Part shown: piece after piece, positions 60,801 through 64,000 of the stretch | How the letters are laid out: every line of letters starts with the position of its first letter | How positions within the stretch are numbered: position 1 is the stretch's first letter | NCBI RefSeq assembly: GCF_036884655.1 | Contig: NC_088340.1 | Location: 1,750,001-1,814,000 of the forward strand | Source: Musa acuminata AAA Group | Lineage: Eukaryota > Streptophyta > Magnoliopsida > Zingiberales > Musaceae | Direction: 5' to 3' | Length of the DNA: 64,000 nt | Made by a program: the position numbers and the translations under genes | The notes under the pieces: generated by a model | What the model saw: only the letters and a program-made list of their open reading frames with translations | The model's database searches: none | What the model was told of the DNA's origin: nothing

Positions 60801-62737
60801 TGCTCCACAATTCAGGGGAAGAAATTTTAGAACATATTATTGCAAGTGCAGTGGTGATATATGCTAACAACATATATAACAGAAAAATCTAATGCGAAGG
60901 CAAATGTGAAGAGAAACATACTTGTAAACCCTGTTTAACTCATCTGCAGCACCGGAATCTCAGCTTGAACCAAGAAATGGAGAATCCGTTTCCATATCAC
61001 TTTCTTCTTTCTTCCCTCTTTAACTCATTATCAGTGTTGAATAAGAGGACATAGAACGATCTACACCACAAATGCAAATCAAGTATATAACTTTTACCAT
61101 AGATGGCAATCTTCATCTTCTTCAGCTAAGCTCAAAATTCAACATAGAACATTTTCTCATTGCAGTTATTTGCATGCATCAATGCTTTTATATTCGTGCC
61201 CACCATCTATTCGTTTTACTGCCATTCTACATTAAAAAATAATAAACTGAGGAATAATTCGACAGAGAATACTAAATTTGATTGGTTTCAACAATGTCAA
61301 GAGCTAATCAAAGACTCTTCAATCAAATGAGGCTGAAGATGCAATTGATTTTTTCAATTTAAATAACAAATATGATGGAAATTAATATTTTTCTAATTAG
61401 ATTCTTCATTTTACTAATGGATTAGATTATTATGCTATCAAAACACAGATTATTATGGGAGTCTCAGACTCCAGTCAGGGAGTAATGGGCACACGGGATG
61501 CCTAATGAGGGTTTTAAACCTCGACCTTATTGGAATTAGACCTTGATATACACCACCAGGATAACTGGTTGTTTGTAGGTAGCACACAATATTAAGAACA
61601 GCATGCAAAATTGCCCATTTGTTTTATCCTCATTTATCTAAAAGCTAATCATACTCTTCCTATGGAGGATCTCTCATGATAATGAGGCATTGCCTAATAT
61701 AACAGAGAATGATCGACACAGTTTTGTTTATGATTTAAGAGTTTGCCTAATGAAAATTCCCAACATCCATATGATCAAAAGGTTATGGGGAACCACTCGC
61801 ACGACCAGACCTACAATTCAAAGCCATCATATACATTGCACTGGTCTTGCTGTGCTTACAAAATCCAGTTGAAATTCCTGAGACATCAGCAGCCTGGAAC
61901 ATGTGCCCAGAGAACACAAATCAAAGTTTTTAATCAATTAACATAATGAAAAAAATTCTCCCCATCGAGTTGTTTTTTTTCTTATGAGAGAGCCTCACAG
62001 GATGAGAAAGTTTCAGGAGAGACTTTTCGGGACACAAAATATCCGTCCAAAAATCCAAATCCAAGGACAGGACTTACGTCGAACAGTAGCCGTGCACCGT
62101 CAAAACTCTTACAGGATCAGTACTCAGTAAAACAGGCCAACCTCTGAACAAGATTTTTAGCTATTAATCACAGAAACCTAGACAATTTCCAATGTTCCAA
62201 ACGAAATTATGCAAAAGAATAAGACAAACATAGAAATATCTTTACCTGATTTAGTAGCAGAAAACCATTCCCCACGTCCACCAGATTATGATGGGGCATG
62301 AGAACCATACAGCTGTGGTGTTTGGCTTCCCCTATGCTCAAGATCCAAAGTCAAATCAATTAATTCCGTGCATAAGGAATGATGAAGGATGGATATTTTC
62401 CAAGACAGATAGATGCGTTGTCTTCGATAGCAAGTACATTTTATCTATATTCTGTGCCATACCACCATTGGAGGACTAGTGCTACTGTTCCACATCGAGC
62501 TAATGCATCACATGTTCCTTGAACAAGGAGTTCTTACTCTATCTATCTATCCTCTCATGTGTCCCTTCAGATATATGTCATCCCTCCAAGAAACTTAGGT
62601 AAATGAATTAAAATATATATAAATATTAAAATCTTTTAATGTGTCAAATCCTCTTGATCATTTTCATTGGTTACTTGATTCATCGATTACTCAACATTAA
62701 ATTAAGAAGGATAATTACAAAAGTTATTCTTCTTAAA

Positions 62738-62739
<2 letters not shown>

Positions 62740-62776
<37 letters not shown>
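62740..62776. repeat. (AT)n microsatellite
   Basis: Uninterrupted AT tract about 320 bases upstream of the methyltransferase start. Confidence 0.95.
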
Positions 62777-62781
<5 letters not shown>

Positions 62782-63095
62782 GATGGACTATTATTGTCGA
62801 TGACACTTGCAATGGCGCAATAGGATAACTACGTTGACTCCACCTCGAGCGCCGCCACCGCCGGGTTCCACTTCCCCGTAGACCAGAACACGTTGACCGA
62901 TGGAATCCGGAGCTTGCAACCATATTACTTTGCGCGTTGGGGCGAAGTAGTGGAAGGCCACCTTCCCATGAAGCAGATATATTAATCTCCTCTCTTTTGT
63001 CTCCATTGCTTCGGCATAAAGAGTACTGCTTGATCTCCCTAACGATGGTGATATATGTAGACTCACGTTGCTGCTGCATTGCCTTGTAAGTCACC

Positions 63096-64000
63096 ATGGG
63101 AAGCGCTGAAGAGAAGAAGGCTTGGCGTCTGCCGGTTTTCTTCCGATCGAAGCTGAAGGTCCTGCTCCTCGTCGTCTCCACCAACCTGCTCTCTGTCTAC
63201 TTCTTCTCCGGTGCCAACTACGCGATCGTGGGTGGTTCCGATGTACTTGCGCGGGAGCTCAATTCCACGCGGTTGAAGCTCTCAGAGAGCCGCGAGGAGC
63301 ACGCGCAGCTTCGGCGCCGGCTGGAGACCGCCAGCGGTCTCCTGGAGGCCCTCCTCAGTGAGCTCGGCCGCCGCCACGGCGACCAGGCGGCCTCTGACGA
63401 TCTGGACGGGTGGCCAGATGAGCTCCTCGGGGAGCTGAAGCTGGCGGCGGGGCCGCACAAGCTCCCCCTGGGCTACAACCACAACCTCGGCACCGATGAG
63501 CTGTTCCCCACGTTGGGGTTCGCCTGCCGGCGGTTCCAGGAGGAGCTGACGAGGTACATGTCGTACGAGGTGGGGAAGGAGTGCCCGAGCGACGGCGTGT
63601 TCGCGCAGCGGCTGATGCTGAAGGGCTGCGAGCCGCTGCCCCGCCGCCGGTGCCTCCCGGTGTCGCCCAAGGGCTACGTCGAGCCGGCGGCGCTGCCGGA
63701 GAGCCTCTGGGCCACGCCGCCGGACACCAGCGTCGTGTGGGACGCGTACGCCTGCAAGAACTACAGCTGCCTCGTCAACCGCGGTCGCGGCAGGGGATCC
63801 CACGACTGCAACGACTGCTTCAACCTGAAGGGGCGGGAGAAGTCGCGGTGGCTCGCTGACGGCGGCGGGCTCGACTTCGGCATGGACGGCGTGCTGGCGA
63901 CGAAGCCGAAGGGGACGGTGCGGATCGGGCTGGACATCGGCGGCGGGAGCGGTACGTTCGCGGCGCGGATGAGGGAGCGTGGTGTGACGGTGGTGTCGAC
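63096..64000 (+). CDS. Probable SAM-dependent methyltransferase, At1g29790 type (cut by the right edge)
   Basis: Open from the ATG at 63096 through the window end, 301 codons seen. A short basic N-terminus is followed by one membrane segment at about residues 20-37 (LKVLLLVVSTNLLSVYFFSG) and a charged coiled coil (about 50-90). This is a type II layout expected in the Golgi or secretory membranes. Conserved family stretches follow: FACRRFQEELTRYM, CPSDGVFAQRLMLKGCEPLP, ESLWATPPDTSVVWD and DCNDCFNLKGREKSRW. SAM-binding motif I is IGLDIGGGSG at residues 277-286. I recall the Arabidopsis relatives (At1g29790 and similar) as annotated only as probable methyltransferases, substrate unknown. Strong GC bias at third positions, unlike its AT-rich surroundings. 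The remaining catalytic domain lies beyond the window. Confidence 0.9.
   Translation, partial: MGSAEEKKAWRLPVFFRSKLKVLLLVVSTNLLSVYFFSGANYAIVGGSDVLARELNSTRLKLSESREEHAQLRRRLETASGLLEALLSELGRRHGDQAASDDLDGWPDELLGELKLAAGPHKLPLGYNHNLGTDELFPTLGFACRRFQEELTRYMSYEVGKECPSDGVFAQRLMLKGCEPLPRRRCLPVSPKGYVEPAALPESLWATPPDTSVVWDAYACKNYSCLVNRGRGRGSHDCNDCFNLKGREKSRWLADGGGLDFGMDGVLATKPKGTVRIGLDIGGGSGTFAARMRERGVTVVS

Larger units (their letters stand above)
57240..62800. other. Intergenic, about 5.5 kb
   Basis: Between SKIP35 (minus) and the right-edge methyltransferase gene (plus), so it holds both upstream regions. Contains (AT)n at 57280-57308, (CT)n at 57601-57628, (GA)n at 57780-57811 and (AT)n at 62740-62776. 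A SINE-like segment lies at about 61470-61590. I see no gene; the short ORFs (for example 59150-59389, 62288-62479) match no family I know. Confidence 0.55.

Noticed and set aside
62702..63184. Minus ORFs over the methyltransferase promoter and start (also 62791-63066)
   Set aside because: They cross the methyltransferase start codon and an (AT)n tract, which gives a run of Ile/Tyr. I know no family with these sequences, although the 62800-63000 part is less repetitive than its surroundings.
63218..63859. Long ORFs in other frames at the right edge
   Set aside because: High GC leaves all frames open. Only the frame from 63096 has the membrane segment, conserved Cys blocks and SAM motif of the family.

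Overview
The window is nuclear DNA of a flowering plant, most likely a monocot. Its genes have many GT-AG introns, TATA-box promoters, long AT-rich intergenic DNA and many (AT)n/(CT)n/(GAA)n microsatellites, and the families are plant families (GTE bromodomain, mTERF, PLS-class PPR, FT-like PEBP, CURLY FLAG LEAF WW protein, SKIP35). Some coding regions are very GC-rich at the 5' end (the right-edge methyltransferase, the PPR gene), a bias typical of commelinid monocots such as Zingiberales, palms and grasses. I cannot name the species from sequence alone.

Layout, left to right. Two tandem GTE8/GTE10-type BET bromodomain genes lie on the minus strand: copy 1 is cut by the left edge (666-2141) and copy 2 is complete (3823-7850). 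Then come a protein phosphatase-1 inhibitor-2 gene on minus (9667-13141, leader reaching to about 15.35 kb), an mTERF5/MDA1-like plastid transcription factor on minus (16662-19468), and a CURLY FLAG LEAF1-like WW protein on minus (22778-23372). An intronless PLS/E-class PPR protein follows on plus (25982-27760), then a complete four-exon FT-like florigen gene on minus (30223-32596), a 620-residue uncharacterised TraB-like protein on minus (36928-38790), a tRNA-Thr(UGU) on plus (40200-40271) and a seven-coding-exon diacylglycerol kinase on plus (42343-47276). After a decayed Ty1/copia element (about 47.8-50.2 kb) come an ankyrin-type SKIP35 gene on minus (51218-56368) and, at the right edge, the 5' part of a Golgi-type SAM methyltransferase gene on plus (63096 to the edge).

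The genes are ordinary, unlinked eukaryotic transcription units; I see no operon or gene-cluster logic, and no bacterial, viral or CRISPR content. I assembled the exons by hand from splice signals, reading phase and protein similarity remembered from the families. In every multi-exon gene the phases close exactly and the predicted length is near the family's usual length.

The points that most deserve a second look are: the tandem GTE pair, where one copy has a frameshifted start region and the other a deletion in its NET domain; a GC-AG intron; a coding exon of only five bases; a near-perfect inverted repeat inside FT exon 1; a 17-bp perfect hairpin in the FT upstream region; and a possible short gene divergent from mTERF5. 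I did not find a convincing new biological system.
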